DNA of 64,000 bases from Streptomyces wedmorensis (GCF_000716445.1 NZ_JNWK01000040.1:1-64000), one strand, 5' to 3'. Counted from the first letter of the stretch, positions 7,994 through 17,425 are shown. The notes: a model not told the origin generated them from the letters alone. Numbers and translations are program-made.

Positions 7994-8704
7994 TCACTTG
8001 TCCTTTTCGAGCGTGTAGGTGCGGTCGCGCTGGTCGGCGGGGGCGCCGCCGGTGGTGGGCGCGACGAGTGCGAGGCGTACGTGCTCGGCGAACGACTCGG
8101 CGTACGCGACGCGCTGGGTGTCGAGGGTGGAGAGGGCGAAGCTGATGGGGACGGCTTCGGCTCCGGTGCGGCCGGTGCTGCCGGACTGGTCGCGGATCGG
8201 GGTGAGCTTGCCGACGTCGAGGACGCGGGCGCCGGCGACGATCATGCGGGACTGGGCGGGGTCGCCCTTCTTCTCGCCGGCGAAGGTGGCGTAGATGTTG
8301 ACGGTGGCGCCGGCGGTGATCTTGCCCGCCACGCCGGTGGCCGCGTCGATCATGATGGCGATCTCCTGCTGCCCCTCCTGGAGCGCCGGACGGTCGACGA
8401 TCATGTCCTCCTGGAGGAGGGAGCCCTCCCGCAGCTCGGTGACGGCGATCTTGCCCTGGATCTGCCGCAGGTCGGTGACGGCGGTGTCCGGGAGCCAGCG
8501 CTTCGGCATCGAGATCTTCTCGAACTGGCTCGCGTTGAGGTTGGCGTAGGGCTTCACGTTCTTCGCAATGCGGTACGCGGTGACCTCGGGCCCCACCTTC
8601 GAGTTCACGTCGCTGATGACGGCGAGCACGCCGGCGAAGGCGCCGAGGGCGCACAGGACGGACAGCAGCAGCAGGATGACGCCGCGGCGCTGGCGGGAGT
8701 TCAT
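7994..8704 (-). CDS. cpaB: CpaB/RcpC-family SAF-domain pilus protein
   Basis: 236 aa. An N-terminal membrane helix (RRGVILLLLSVLCALGAFAG) is followed by a SAF domain (about 45-110; VKPYANLNASQFEKISMPKR, KIAVTELREGSLL). A CpaB-type C-terminal domain (about 115-220) follows, with GVAGKITAGATVNIYATF. In Gram-negative Tad systems CpaB/RcpC sits in the periplasm near the secretin; in actinobacteria it should face the wall side of the membrane. The start at 8704 gives a normal membrane-anchor N-terminus. It is the first recognisable pilus gene of the run. Confidence 0.82.
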   Translation of the reverse strand: MNSRQRRGVILLLLSVLCALGAFAGVLAVISDVNSKVGPEVTAYRIAKNVKPYANLNASQFEKISMPKRWLPDTAVTDLRQIQGKIAVTELREGSLLQEDMIVDRPALQEGQQEIAIMIDAATGVAGKITAGATVNIYATFAGEKKGDPAQSRMIVAGARVLDVGKLTPIRDQSGSTGRTGAEAVPISFALSTLDTQRVAYAESFAEHVRLALVAPTTGGAPADQRDRTYTLEKDK

Positions 8705-8780
8705 GGCCGTACTACCTCTATCGGAGACGTGGGTCCGGACGGACGGGGCTGGCGGGTGAGGGTGTCCTGCGGCTCGTGGT

Positions 8781-9995
8781 TCACGGCAGGGCGCGGGTGG
8801 GGGGCGTGCCGGGGCCCAGGGCCCTGCCGGGGTGACCGCCCGGGCCGACCACATGGGTGCCGGGCGGCCGGCCTGCCGGACCGACCGCGTGGGTGCCCGG
8901 TGCCTGGCCGCCCGGTTCCAGCGCATGGGTGCCCGGCGGCTGACCGCCCGGTCCCACCACGTGGACGCCCTGCGGCTGACCGCCCGGTCCCACCGCGTGG
9001 GCGCCCTGCGACTGGCCACCCGGCCCCAGTACGTGGGCGGGCCGGCCGCCGGTGAGCGCCCCGGGGCCGCGGCTGCCGGGGGCGGCCGCGCGGGGGGCCT
9101 GGTCCGGTGGGGCGAGCGGTGCGGCGCAGAAGCCGCAGCGGTCGCCGATGAGGTCCATGCCGCACCAGTGGCAGGTCTCGCGCCGGACGGAGGAGACGAG
9201 TTGGTAGAGGACGGGGAGGTCGGGGAGGTAGGCGGCGAATTCGACGAGTTTGGGGGTTCCCCACCAGCCGGGTGAGCTGTCGGGCAGGGGGGTTTCGTGG
9301 ACGGGGCCGCCGATCCGCCACTGGGGGACGAGGGTGGTGGTGGGCCAGTCGGTCTGGAGCTGGCCGCGGGCGAGGACGAGTTCGGTGGTGAACTCGGGTC
9401 CGGCGAGCGGGGTTTCCCCGCTGCCGAGGCGCACGATCTGGGGGGTGGGTCCGGCGAGGACGGCGAAGTGGGCGCCGGGCAGCCAGCCCTTGAGGTGGGA
9501 GCCGAGGCTGACGGGGACGCGGTCGAGCCGGGAGACGGAGCCGAGGACGGCGCCGGCGTAGATGTAGTGGGCGAGGAGCCGGGCGGCGGAGGCGAGGACG
9601 CCGGGGCTGAAGTCGCAGCCGGCCAGCTGGCGGAGCTGGCGGACGAGCACGGCCGCGCCGAGGGGCGGCAGGTCGGTCCTGACCAGGGCGATCCGGTCGC
9701 TTTCGAGCAGGCCGCGGACGGCGCGGAGCCGTTGTTCGACGGCGGCGGGCGCGGCGGTGGGGCAGACGACGACGACGTGCCCGTAGCGGGCGAGGAGTTG
9801 CTGCATGTCGGCGACGGAGGCGTCGAGCGGGCGCCCTCCGGGCGGGGGGAGGACGGCGGCGTTCGGGGTTCCTGGGTCGGTCGGGGGCAGCACCAGGTCG
9901 GCGCCGGTGACCGCGATCGCTGTCGGCACGTCTGGCTCCCCCGTCCCCTCCGGCCTCCGGAGTACCGGGGGCCGCGGATCACTTACCGCGTTCAC
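8781..9995 (-). CDS. Unrecognised protein with zinc-ribbon pair and 12-residue tail repeats
   Basis: 404 aa. I do not recognise the family. Residues about 1-285 look like one folded domain with no membrane segment or signal peptide. At about 287-302 there is a CxxC-x8-CxxC pair (CHWCGMDLIGDRCGFC), a typical small zinc ribbon. The C-terminal 90 residues are six imperfect 12-residue repeats around GPGGQPxGxHxV, a flexible Gly/Pro/His tail. It lies upstream of cpaB on the same strand with a 76-bp gap, so it may belong to the Tad run. An accessory cytoplasmic role is only a guess. Confidence 0.7.
   Translation of the reverse strand: MNAVSDPRPPVLRRPEGTGEPDVPTAIAVTGADLVLPPTDPGTPNAAVLPPPGGRPLDASVADMQQLLARYGHVVVVCPTAAPAAVEQRLRAVRGLLESDRIALVRTDLPPLGAAVLVRQLRQLAGCDFSPGVLASAARLLAHYIYAGAVLGSVSRLDRVPVSLGSHLKGWLPGAHFAVLAGPTPQIVRLGSGETPLAGPEFTTELVLARGQLQTDWPTTTLVPQWRIGGPVHETPLPDSSPGWWGTPKLVEFAAYLPDLPVLYQLVSSVRRETCHWCGMDLIGDRCGFCAAPLAPPDQAPRAAAPGSRGPGALTGGRPAHVLGPGGQSQGAHAVGPGGQPQGVHVVGPGGQPPGTHALEPGGQAPGTHAVGPAGRPPGTHVVGPGGHPGRALGPGTPPTRALP
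8825..9045 (-). repeat. 36-bp tandem repeats encoding GPGGQPxGxHxV
   Basis: About six imperfect 36-bp units lie in the 3' end of the zinc-ribbon gene. They keep frame and encode 12-residue Gly/Pro/Gln/His units, so copy-number change would not break the gene. Confidence 0.7.
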
Positions 9996-10368
9996 GGCGT
10001 CACCGCAGGGTGCGACCGTCTCTGCAGCCTATCCACGTCCCCCGGGGTGGTGAACACACAATCCGCCAAGCTGCCCCCTTCAATTTGGGGGCGGGTCCGG
10101 GCGCCGTCGGCCCTTCCCACCCCGGCGTTTGTCGTCGCGCGGGTGTCCGGACGGGCGGTGCGGCGGCGGTGGCGCGGCGGGTGCCGTGAACACCGGGCTC
10201 TGCCAGAGGTCTTGACAACGCGATTGGTCTGGACCAGCTTGTTGCGTCAGCGGTGGCCACCGTCGAACCTCCCGCACAGCCTCGTACCCCCGTACGAGCC
10301 GCTGGCGATCCTCCGTACGACGACGTACGGCACCTCCACATCCCCAACTCCCCCACCGGAGGATGCAC
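9996..10368. other. Intergenic region before the chitinase gene
   Basis: 373 bp without a supported gene. It holds the DasR-type palindrome and promoter described separately. It also has a short hairpin near 10074-10093 (CCCCC and GGGGG around TTCAATTT) and the chitinase ribosome site GGAGG at 10358-10362. Long frames on the minus strand here are antisense shadows of the chitinase gene. Confidence 0.6.
10212..10240 (+). promoter_or_regulatory. Chitinase promoter region with DasR-type operator
   Basis: TTGACA (10212-10217) is a good -35 candidate. The perfect 12-bp palindrome TGGTCTGGACCA (10225-10236) follows and would sit between -35 and -10. DasR, the GntR-family GlcNAc-responsive repressor of Streptomyces, binds sites close to ACTGGTCTAGACCACT, and such sites are known in chitinase promoters. 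The -10 is weak. The site lies about 130 bp before the start codon. Confidence 0.75.
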
Positions 10369-12084
10369 GTGGACCGCACCACCACCCGCCCGTACGGACG
10401 CCGCTGGCTCGGCGGAGCCCTCGCGCTCGCCGTCGGCTCCGGGCTCGTCCTCGTCGGCGGAGCCGGCACCGCGCAGGCGGCGGACGTCAACGTCGCCAAG
10501 AACGCCGGATTCGAGAACGGCCTGGTCAACTGGGCCTGTTCCGCCGGAAGCGGCGCCGCCGTCTCCTCCCCGGTCCGCACCGGCACCGGCGCCCTCAAGG
10601 CCACCCCGGCCGGCCTCGACAACGCCAAGTGCGTGCAGACCGTGGCCGTCAAGCCCAACTCGACCTACACGCTGAGCGCCTGGGTCCAGGGCGGCTACGC
10701 GTACCTCGGTGCGAACAACACCGGGACGGGCAGCGGCTCCGTCTCCACCTGGACGCCCGACAGCCCCTCCTGGAAGCAGCTCACCACCACCTTCACCACC
10801 GGCGCGAGCACCACGTCCGTGGAGATCTACACCCACGGCTGGTACGGCACCTCCCCCTACTTCGTGGACGACGTGAGCGTCTACGGCCCCGACGGCGGCG
10901 GCGGTCAGGACCCCGACCCGGTCGTCCCGGCCACGCCCGCCGGTCTCGCCGCCGGCACGGCCACCACCTCCTCCGTCGCCCTGAGCTGGGGCGCGGTCTC
11001 CGGCGCCACCAGCTACAAGGTCTACCGGGACGGGGCCAACCCGCAGACGGTCACCGGCACGTCGACCACCGTCACCGGACTCACCGCCGACACCGCGTAC
11101 CAGTTCCAGGTCTCCGCGGCCAACGCGGCGGGCGAGTCCGCGAAGTCCACGGCCGTGACCGCGCGCACCCTCAAGCCCACGGACCCGGGCCCCGGCCCCG
11201 CCGTCCCGAAGCACGCCGTCACCGGCTACTGGCAGAACTTCGACAACGGCGCCGCCAAGCAGAAGCTGCGGGACGTCCAGGCGGCGTACGACATCATCGC
11301 CGTCTCGTTCGCCGACTCGACCGCCACGCCCGGCCAGATCACCTTCAACCTCGACCCGGCCGTCGGCTACGCCTCGGCCGCCGACTTCAAGGCCGACGTC
11401 GCGGCGAAGAAGGCCGCCGGCAAGTCCGTGATCATCTCCGTCGGCGGCGAGAAGGGCAACGTCACGATCAACAGCGACGCGAGCGCGACCGCCTTCGCCG
11501 ACAGCGCGTACGCCCTGATGCAGGAGTACGGCTTCAACGGCGTCGACATCGACCTCGAGCACGGCATCAACTCCACGTACCTCTCCAAGGCGCTGCGCCA
11601 GCTCTCCGCCAAGGCGGGGTCGAGCCTGGTCATCACGATGGCCCCGCAGACCATCGACATGCAGTCCACCGGCACGGAGTACTTCAAGACCGCGCTCGCC
11701 GTGAAGGACATCCTCACGGTCGTCAACACCCAGTACTACAACAGCGGTTCGATGCTCGGCTGCGACGGCAAGGTCTACAGCCAGGGCTCGGTGGACTTCC
11801 TCACCGCGCTCGCCTGCATCCAGATCCAGGGCGGCCTCGCCCCGTCGCAGGTCGGCCTCGGCGTTCCCGCCTCCACCCGCGGCGCGGGCAGCGGCTACGT
11901 CGACCCGCAGATCGTGAAGAACGCGCTCGACTGCCTCACCAAGCTCACCGGCTGCGGCACCTTCAAGCCCGCCCAGGCCTGGCCGACGCTCCGCGGCGCC
12001 ATGACCTGGTCGACCAACTGGGACGCGACGGCCGGCAACGCCTGGTCGAACGCGGTCGGCCCGCACGTCCACAACCTGCCGTAA
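10369..12084 (+). CDS. Secreted GH18 chitinase with carbohydrate-binding and FN3 domains
   Basis: 571 aa. Twin-arginine-like or Sec signal (about 1-40, ending AQA-ADV), a carbohydrate-binding beta-sandwich (about 40-170, NAGFENGLVNW, YFVDDVSVYG), a fibronectin III domain (about 188-275), and a GH18 catalytic domain (about 285-571). The catalytic motif reads NGVDIDLEHG with the acid Glu near residue 397 and both upstream Asp present. It should hydrolyse chitin outside the cell. GTG at 10369 is preferred over ATG at 10363: GGAGG directly abuts the ATG but stands 6 nt from the GTG. A DasR-type operator lies upstream. Confidence 0.92.
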   Translation: MDRTTTRPYGRRWLGGALALAVGSGLVLVGGAGTAQAADVNVAKNAGFENGLVNWACSAGSGAAVSSPVRTGTGALKATPAGLDNAKCVQTVAVKPNSTYTLSAWVQGGYAYLGANNTGTGSGSVSTWTPDSPSWKQLTTTFTTGASTTSVEIYTHGWYGTSPYFVDDVSVYGPDGGGGQDPDPVVPATPAGLAAGTATTSSVALSWGAVSGATSYKVYRDGANPQTVTGTSTTVTGLTADTAYQFQVSAANAAGESAKSTAVTARTLKPTDPGPGPAVPKHAVTGYWQNFDNGAAKQKLRDVQAAYDIIAVSFADSTATPGQITFNLDPAVGYASAADFKADVAAKKAAGKSVIISVGGEKGNVTINSDASATAFADSAYALMQEYGFNGVDIDLEHGINSTYLSKALRQLSAKAGSSLVITMAPQTIDMQSTGTEYFKTALAVKDILTVVNTQYYNSGSMLGCDGKVYSQGSVDFLTALACIQIQGGLAPSQVGLGVPASTRGAGSGYVDPQIVKNALDCLTKLTGCGTFKPAQAWPTLRGAMTWSTNWDATAGNAWSNAVGPHVHNLP

Positions 12085-12103
12085 CGGCAGGGCACCGCAC
12101 GCG

Positions 12104-12131
12104 CAGCGCCGCCGCTCCCCCGGCGGCGCTG
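12104..12131. terminator. Hairpin terminator between convergent genes
   Basis: An 11-bp perfect stem CAGCGCCGCCG/CGGCGGCGCTG with a 6-nt loop lies 20 bp after the chitinase stop and before the stop of the opposing kinase gene, so it can serve both strands. Confidence 0.6.
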
Positions 12132-12168
12132 TCGCCGTTTCCCGACCCGCCACTCCCCCGTACGCGGA

Positions 12169-13698
12169 TCAGCGGGGCGGCAGGTAATGGGCCAGGACCG
12201 CGGCGAGCCGGGCGGCCCACTCGTCGACCCGGACGGCACGGCGCCCGTCGAGCTCGCAGGCGTACACGCCGCCGCCCAGGTGCGGGGCCAGGGACACGGC
12301 GACCCGCAGCCCCCGGCCGCGCCGGGTCGGCCAGTACTCCACCCCCACGATCTCCGCCCAGGTGAACGCCGCCTCCTCGCCGTACAACTGGAGGTGCACC
12401 CCACCGCCGTCCACCACGATCCCGGACGCCCGGTCCGCCGCCACGAAATCGGGCCCGGCCTGCGGCGGCCCGGCCGGCGGAGGCGGCACGGCGAACCCCT
12501 GCCCGTGCTGCACGCCCAACACCCCGGGATCCAGCGGCTGCGCGGGCCCGAAACCGGGGGGCGGTACGGGTCCGGGGGTCACGGGTCCGGGGGTCACGGG
12601 TCCGGGGGTCACAGCTCCGGACGGTGTCCCCGGCCCGGACGGCGCCAGGGACCCGGGCGGCGGTACGGACCCGGGCGGCGGTCCCCAACCCGGCGCCGGG
12701 GCCTGGGCCGGGGCCTGGGCCGGGGCCTGCACCGGCGGCGCCACCTGGACCGGGGGCTGAGCCTGAGCCTGGACCGGCGTCTGACCCTGCCCCGGCGTCT
12801 GACCCGACGTCTGACCCGGAACCTGGACCGGCACCGAGTCCTGCCCCGGCACCGGAACCGCCGCCGCCGCGGCCTGCGACGCCGCCTGCGACGCAAGGTC
12901 CGTCCCCATCCCCGTCCCCCGGCCGCCGTCTCCGAGCGCGTCCAGGATCTCGTCCGGGGTGGGACGTTCGTACGGGTTCTTGGCGAGGCAGCGGCCGACG
13001 AGGTCGCGGAGGGCCTCGGGGACGGTGGCGAGGTCGGGGGCCTCGTGCACGGACCGGTACATGAGGCCCATCGGGGTGCCCTCGCCGAAGGGGCGCCCGC
13101 CGGTCGCGGCGACGAGGACGGCGCCGAGCGCGAAGACGTCGGCGGCGCCCGTGACCTCCTCGCCGAGGGCCTGCTCGGGGGCGAGGTAACCGGGGGTGCC
13201 GAAGGCGTTGCCGGTGGCGGTGAGCCGGGTGGACTCCAGGGCGCGGGCGATGCCGAAGTCGAGGACGCGGGGTCCGTCGGGGGCCATCACGATGTTGCCG
13301 GGCTTGAGGTCGCGGTGGACGAGCCCGCAGGCGTGGATGGCCTCCAGGGCCTCGGCGAGCGCGGCGCCGAGCGAGCGCAGCCGGTCCTCCCCCATCGGGC
13401 CCTCGGCGGTGAGGAGTCCGGAGAGGGTGGGGCCGGGGATGTAGGCGGTGGCGAGCCAGGGCGCCTCGGCGTCGGGGTCGGCGTCGACGACCTGGGCGGT
13501 GTGGAAGCCGCCGACCTGCCGGGCGGCCGCGACCTCGGCGCGGAAGCGGGCGCGGAAGGAAGGGTCGGAGGCGAGTTCCGGCCGCGCGACTTTGACGGCG
13601 ACGGCGCGCCCGCCGCGCGATCGCGCCAGATAGACGGTGCCCATGCCGCCTTCGCCTAGCTTGTGTTCGATGACGTATCTACCGATGAGGGTCCCCAC
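12169..13698 (-). CDS. Serine/threonine protein kinase with Pro/Gln-rich linker
   Basis: 509 aa from GTG at 13698 (a GTG nine codons earlier is an alternative). The Hanks-type kinase domain (about 1-265) shows GEGGMGTVYLA, the VAVK lysine, VHRDLKPGN, DFG and the GTPGYLAPEQ activation segment. A low-complexity linker (about 285-385) of Pro, Gln, Val and Gly includes repeated TPGPV units encoded by tandem GGGTCCGGGGGTCAC copies. The C-terminal about 100 residues (VVDGGGVHLQLYGEEAAFTWAEI) form a PH-like or DUF domain I do not name. No membrane helix is seen, so it is probably cytoplasmic. Substrates are unknown. Confidence 0.88.
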   Translation of the reverse strand: MGTLIGRYVIEHKLGEGGMGTVYLARSRGGRAVAVKVARPELASDPSFRARFRAEVAAARQVGGFHTAQVVDADPDAEAPWLATAYIPGPTLSGLLTAEGPMGEDRLRSLGAALAEALEAIHACGLVHRDLKPGNIVMAPDGPRVLDFGIARALESTRLTATGNAFGTPGYLAPEQALGEEVTGAADVFALGAVLVAATGGRPFGEGTPMGLMYRSVHEAPDLATVPEALRDLVGRCLAKNPYERPTPDEILDALGDGGRGTGMGTDLASQAASQAAAAAVPVPGQDSVPVQVPGQTSGQTPGQGQTPVQAQAQPPVQVAPPVQAPAQAPAQAPAPGWGPPPGSVPPPGSLAPSGPGTPSGAVTPGPVTPGPVTPGPVPPPGFGPAQPLDPGVLGVQHGQGFAVPPPPAGPPQAGPDFVAADRASGIVVDGGGVHLQLYGEEAAFTWAEIVGVEYWPTRRGRGLRVAVSLAPHLGGGVYACELDGRRAVRVDEWAARLAAVLAHYLPPR

Positions 13699-13816
13699 GC
13701 GGGACAGTATGGCCGAACTCGACACCTTGACCGGTCCATGACATAGCCCCACCATGTGCCCCGGACACCCGCACGAGTTTGTCGCACTCCCCCACACTCC
13801 CCACCCAGGAGACAGC

Positions 13817-15172
13817 ATGCGACGTCCCACCCGCGGCAGAAGGTCCGCCACCCTCGCGGCCCTCGTGGCGCTCGCCCTCGCGGCGCCCCTCTCCGCCCTC
13901 TCGACGCCCGCCGGGGCCGACCCGGCACCCACCGCCGCCCGCATCGCGTCGGGCGCCGAGGAGGTGATCCGGCAGTACGAGGTCGCCGGACCCGCCACCC
14001 CGGCCGCCCGCACCGCCCTCGCCGCCACCGGCGTGTCGATCGACGAGGTCGACGCCCGCTCGGTCGTCGTCAGCGCCAACACCGTGCAGCTGGCGAACCT
14101 CAAGGCGCTCGGGTACAAGCCGGTCGCCCTGCCCGGACCGCCGGACCGCGGCACCGCGGGCGCCAAGACGGCCGGCCCGCTCGACTTCCCCTCCGCCGAC
14201 GCGAAGTACCACAACTACGCGGAGGCGAACGCGGAGATCGACCAGCGCCTCGCCGCCTACCCGTCCATCATGCGCAAGCAGGTGATCGGGAAGTCGTACC
14301 AGGGCAGGGACATCGTCGCCATCAAGATCAGCGACAACGTCGCCACCGACGAGAACGAGCCCGAGGTCCTCTTCACCCACCACCAGCACGCCCGTGAGCA
14401 CCTCACCGTCGAGATGGCGCTCTACCTGCTCCGCGAACTCGGCGCGGGCTACGGCACGGACACCAGGATCACCAACGCCGTCAACGGCCGCGAGATCTGG
14501 ATCGTCCCGGACCTCAACCCCGACGGCGGCGAGTACGACATCGCCTCCGGCTCCTACCGCAGCTGGCGCAAGAACCGCCAGCCCAACTCCGGCTCCTCCT
14601 ACATCGGCACCGACACCAACCGGAACTGGAACTACAAGTGGGGCTGCTGCGGCGGCTCCTCCGGCTCCAAGAGCTCCGAGACCTACCGCGGCGCGGCTCC
14701 CGAGTCGGCCCCCGAGGTCAAGGTCGTCGCGGACTTCGTCCGCTCCCGCGTCGTCGGCGGCAAGCAGCAGATCACCGCGGCCATCGACTTCCACACCTAC
14801 AGCGAACTGGTCCTCTGGCCCTTCGGCTGGACCAGCGCCGACACCACGACGGGCATGACCAAGGACGACCGCGACGCCTTCGCCACCGTCGGCGGCAAGA
14901 TGGCCGCGAGCAACGGCTACACCCCCGAGCAGTCCAGCGACCTCTACATCACCGACGGCTCCATCGACGACTACCTCTGGGGCGCCCACCGCATCTTCGG
15001 CTACACCTTCGAGATGTACCCGACCTCCTCCTTCAACGGCGGCTTCTACCCGCCCGACGAGGTCATCGAGCGCGAGACCTCCCGCAACCGCGACGCCGTG
15101 CTCCAGCTCCTGGAGAACGCGGACTGCATGTACCGCTCGATCGGCAAGCAGGCCCAGTACTGCACGGCCTGA
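13817..15172 (+). CDS. Secreted M14 zinc carboxypeptidase
   Basis: 451 aa. A signal peptide (about 1-33), a propeptide-like region to about 115, then an M14 carboxypeptidase domain. Zinc ligands are seen as HxxE in [10 protein letters not shown] (about 190-193) and a later His in DFHTYSELV (about 324). The general-base Glu sits in FTFEMYP (about 397), and RNRQPN and NRNWNY match substrate-binding regions. It should release C-terminal residues from peptides outside the cell. AGGAG lies 6 nt before the ATG. The strong hairpin just downstream ends the unit. Confidence 0.92.
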   Translation: MRRPTRGRRSATLAALVALALAAPLSALSTPAGADPAPTAARIASGAEEVIRQYEVAGPATPAARTALAATGVSIDEVDARSVVVSANTVQLANLKALGYKPVALPGPPDRGTAGAKTAGPLDFPSADAKYHNYAEANAEIDQRLAAYPSIMRKQVIGKSYQGRDIVAIKISDNVATDENEPEVLFTHHQHAREHLTVEMALYLLRELGAGYGTDTRITNAVNGREIWIVPDLNPDGGEYDIASGSYRSWRKNRQPNSGSSYIGTDTNRNWNYKWGCCGGSSGSKSSETYRGAAPESAPEVKVVADFVRSRVVGGKQQITAAIDFHTYSELVLWPFGWTSADTTTGMTKDDRDAFATVGGKMAASNGYTPEQSSDLYITDGSIDDYLWGAHRIFGYTFEMYPTSSFNGGFYPPDEVIERETSRNRDAVLQLLENADCMYRSIGKQAQYCTA

Positions 15173-15185
15173 GCGAATGCACGAA

Positions 15186-15216
15186 CCGGGGTCGGCGGGA
15201 GTCCCGCCGACCCCGG
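15186..15216 (+). terminator. Terminator of the carboxypeptidase gene
   Basis: A perfect 14-bp stem (CCGGGGTCGGCGGG with CCCGCCGACCCCGG) and a 3-nt loop begins 13 bp after the stop. It lacks a long T run, as is common in Streptomyces. Confidence 0.8.
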
Positions 15217-15308
15217 CGCCGTCACGTACGCCCCGTGCCCCAAGAGCGCGCAGCGGCAATCCTGTCGAACCCGAATCGGCGTCCGCCCGGGTGTTGTAGC
15301 TTCCGGCC

Positions 15309-16184
15309 ATGGCCAAGAGCAAAGTGATGGAGAACCCGGAGTCGCGCTTCTCCGCGGTACTGGCGAGCGCGGCAAGCCTTCCGGGCGTGCGCATCAACAG
15401 GGAGGCGTACCTCCGGAAGGCGTTGGCGCGCTACTGCTCCGAGGAGGACATCCGCCGAGCGGTCGAGGAGAGCCCTGCGGCGGCGGGTATCCCGCTCGAG
15501 GTTCTGGACCGGGCGGCCGACGACTCCATCGGCTACGAGACCGCCAAGGCCAGTGCCCTCTCCGCGGCTGCCGGGATACCCGGTTTCATCGCCCTTCCGG
15601 CCACCGTGCCCGCCGACATGGCCCAGTACTTCGGTCACATGCTGCGTATCGCGCAGAAGCTCGCCTATCTCTACAGCTGGCCCGATCTCTTCTCGGGCGA
15701 CGGCGACGGCGTCGACGACGCGACCAAGGGCGTCCTCACGCTCTTCTTCGGCGTGATGTTCGGCACCCAGTCGGCGAACGCCGCCGTGGGGCAGGTCGCA
15801 TCGATGATGTCGAAGGAGATCGCGAAGAAGCTGCCCCAGAAGGCACTCACCCAGGGCGTCGTCTATCCGATCGTGAAGAAGGTCGCGGGCTACCTCGGCG
15901 TTCAGATGACGAAGCAGACCTTCGCGAAGACCGTCTCGAAGGCCATCCCCGTCGTCGGCGCCGTCGTTTCCGGCGGGCTCACCTTCGCGACCTACCGCCC
16001 CATGGCGAAGAGGCTGAAGAAGCACCTCGCCGGCTTGGAGCTGACGAACCCGACGCACCGGGCTACACGCGCGGACCACGCGGACCACGCGGACGGAGAA
16101 GTCGTGGACGCGGAATTCTTGGACGCGGAATTCGTGGACGTTCACGACTCCCCGACGGACCGCACCGAACCCGCTTCGACCTGA
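15309..16184 (+). CDS. EcsC-like protein
   Basis: 291 aa without a signal peptide. The centre (about 80-235) has the EcsC-like run of Ala/Gly-rich amphipathic helices: ALSAAAGIPGFIALPATVPAD, then AQYFGHMLRIAQKLAYLYSW, and a basic KLPQKAL segment. The C-terminus (about 250-291) is acidic and repetitive (ADHADHADGEVVDAEFLDAEF, coded by short direct repeats). EcsC-family proteins are often membrane-associated, but their biochemical role is not established. The gene stands alone between a terminator and a convergent operon. Confidence 0.65.
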   Translation: MAKSKVMENPESRFSAVLASAASLPGVRINREAYLRKALARYCSEEDIRRAVEESPAAAGIPLEVLDRAADDSIGYETAKASALSAAAGIPGFIALPATVPADMAQYFGHMLRIAQKLAYLYSWPDLFSGDGDGVDDATKGVLTLFFGVMFGTQSANAAVGQVASMMSKEIAKKLPQKALTQGVVYPIVKKVAGYLGVQMTKQTFAKTVSKAIPVVGAVVSGGLTFATYRPMAKRLKKHLAGLELTNPTHRATRADHADHADGEVVDAEFLDAEFVDVHDSPTDRTEPAST

Positions 16185-16244
16185 CATGCGGGCCGTGCCC
16201 CGGAGGGCCGGCCCGCTCCGTCGTGCTCGGGCCCGGGGACCGGC

Positions 16245-16655
16245 TCAGCCGAGGACGGCGAGGGCGTCGATCTCGATCAGGAGGCCGGCGGGGAGGCCGA
16301 CGTAGACGGTGGTGCGGGCGGCGGCGGGGGCCTTGAGGTCCTGGTCCTCGAAGTACTGGTTGTAGATCGCGTTCATCTCGGCGAAGTGGTCGACGTCGGT
16401 GAGGTAGACGCGCATCATCATGACGTCGTCCCAGGTCGCGCCGCCCTCCTCCAGGATCGCCTTGACGTTGGCGAAGGTCTGGAGGGTCTGCTCGCGGAGG
16501 GTGGGGCCGGCGACGGCCGGGCCCTGACCCTCGACGGCGGGGAGGAAGCCGACCTGGCCGGCGACCTGGAGGATGTTGCCCTTCCTGACGCCGTGGGAGA
16601 ACCTGGCCGGCGGCGCGGTGTGGGTGGCGGGGGTGAGCGCGGTCTTCTCGGTCAT
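16245..16655 (-). CDS. RidA family protein
   Basis: 136 aa. The fold-defining order is visible: GNILQVAGQVGFLP, then TLQTFANVKAILEEGGATWDDVMMMRVYLTDVDHF, then the conserved Arg and Glu in AARTTVYVGLPAGLLIEIDALA. RidA proteins hydrolyse reactive enamine/imine intermediates such as 2-aminoacrylate released by PLP enzymes. Here it is cotranscribed (ATGA overlap) with an IclR regulator and lies divergent from a PLP-dependent amino-acid deaminase. That is the sort of enzyme that would produce its substrate. Confidence 0.88.
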   Translation of the reverse strand: MTEKTALTPATHTAPPARFSHGVRKGNILQVAGQVGFLPAVEGQGPAVAGPTLREQTLQTFANVKAILEEGGATWDDVMMMRVYLTDVDHFAEMNAIYNQYFEDQDLKAPAAARTTVYVGLPAGLLIEIDALAVLG

Positions 16656-17425
16656 GCGGTGGGTTCCTCTGTTTCCTTGGTCGGGGCGGTGCCGGAGTAC
16701 TCGCGGCTGATGGCGTCCGCGGTGCGGCGCACCTGCGGGAGCAGGGAGAGGAGCTCCTCGGCCGTGACGACCACGTTGGGCGCCGAGACCGACATGGCGG
16801 CGACGACCCGGCCGTCGGCGCCGCGGATGGGGGCGCCGACGCAGTTGATGGACTCCTCGTGGCCGCCGAGGTCGGTGGCCCACCCCTGTTCGCGTACGGT
16901 CGCCAGCTCCTTGAGGAAGGCGGCGGCGTTCGGGGTCGAACGGGGGGTGTACGGGGGGTAGTCGAGCTTGGCGGCGACGGCGCGGCGCTCGGCCTCGGGC
17001 AGGTCGGCGAGGAGCAGCTTGGCGACGGCGGCGACGGTGATCGCGACGGGTCTGCCGATCCGCGAGTACATGCGGACCGGGTAGCGGCTCTCGACCTTGT
17101 CGATGTAGAGGACCTCGCCCTCCTCGTACACGGCGAGGTGCACGGTGTGGCCGATGCGCTCGTTGAGGGCGGCGAGGTAGGGGTGGGCGATCTCGCGGAT
17201 GTCGAGGTTCTCGACGGCCTCCTGGGCGAGGGCGAAGAGGCGGGCGCCGAGGCGGTAGCGCTGGTCCTGCTGCCGGTGGACGAGGCCGTGCTCGTGGAGG
17301 GTGCGCAGCAGGCGCAGGGCCGTGGACTTGTGGACGCCGAGCCGCTCGGCGACCTGCCCGAGGTCGGCGGGGCCCTGGGCGAGCAGCGGCAGGATGCTGA
17401 GGGCCCGGTCGACGGTCTGGCTCAT
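16652..17425 (-). CDS. IclR-family transcriptional regulator
   Basis: 257 aa. N-terminal winged helix-turn-helix (about 1-65, DLGQVAERLGVHKSTALRLLRTL) and a C-terminal IclR effector domain (about 80-245) with HPYLAALNERIGHTVHLAVYEEGEVLYIDKVES and SINCVGAPIRGADGRVVAAMSVSAP. It most likely controls this module, including the divergent deaminase/deacylase genes. Inverted GTTGC/GCAAC repeats in the divergent promoter region are the candidate operator. Both ends overlap neighbours by ATGA. Confidence 0.88.
   Translation of the reverse strand: MSQTVDRALSILPLLAQGPADLGQVAERLGVHKSTALRLLRTLHEHGLVHRQQDQRYRLGARLFALAQEAVENLDIREIAHPYLAALNERIGHTVHLAVYEEGEVLYIDKVESRYPVRMYSRIGRPVAITVAAVAKLLLADLPEAERRAVAAKLDYPPYTPRSTPNAAAFLKELATVREQGWATDLGGHEESINCVGAPIRGADGRVVAAMSVSAPNVVVTAEELLSLLPQVRRTADAISREYSGTAPTKETEEPTA

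Noticed and set aside
10000..12153. 717-codon open frame on the minus strand
   Set aside because: It is antisense to the chitinase, has Gly/Arg/Val-biased low-complexity translation and arises from G/C-ending codons on the other strand.
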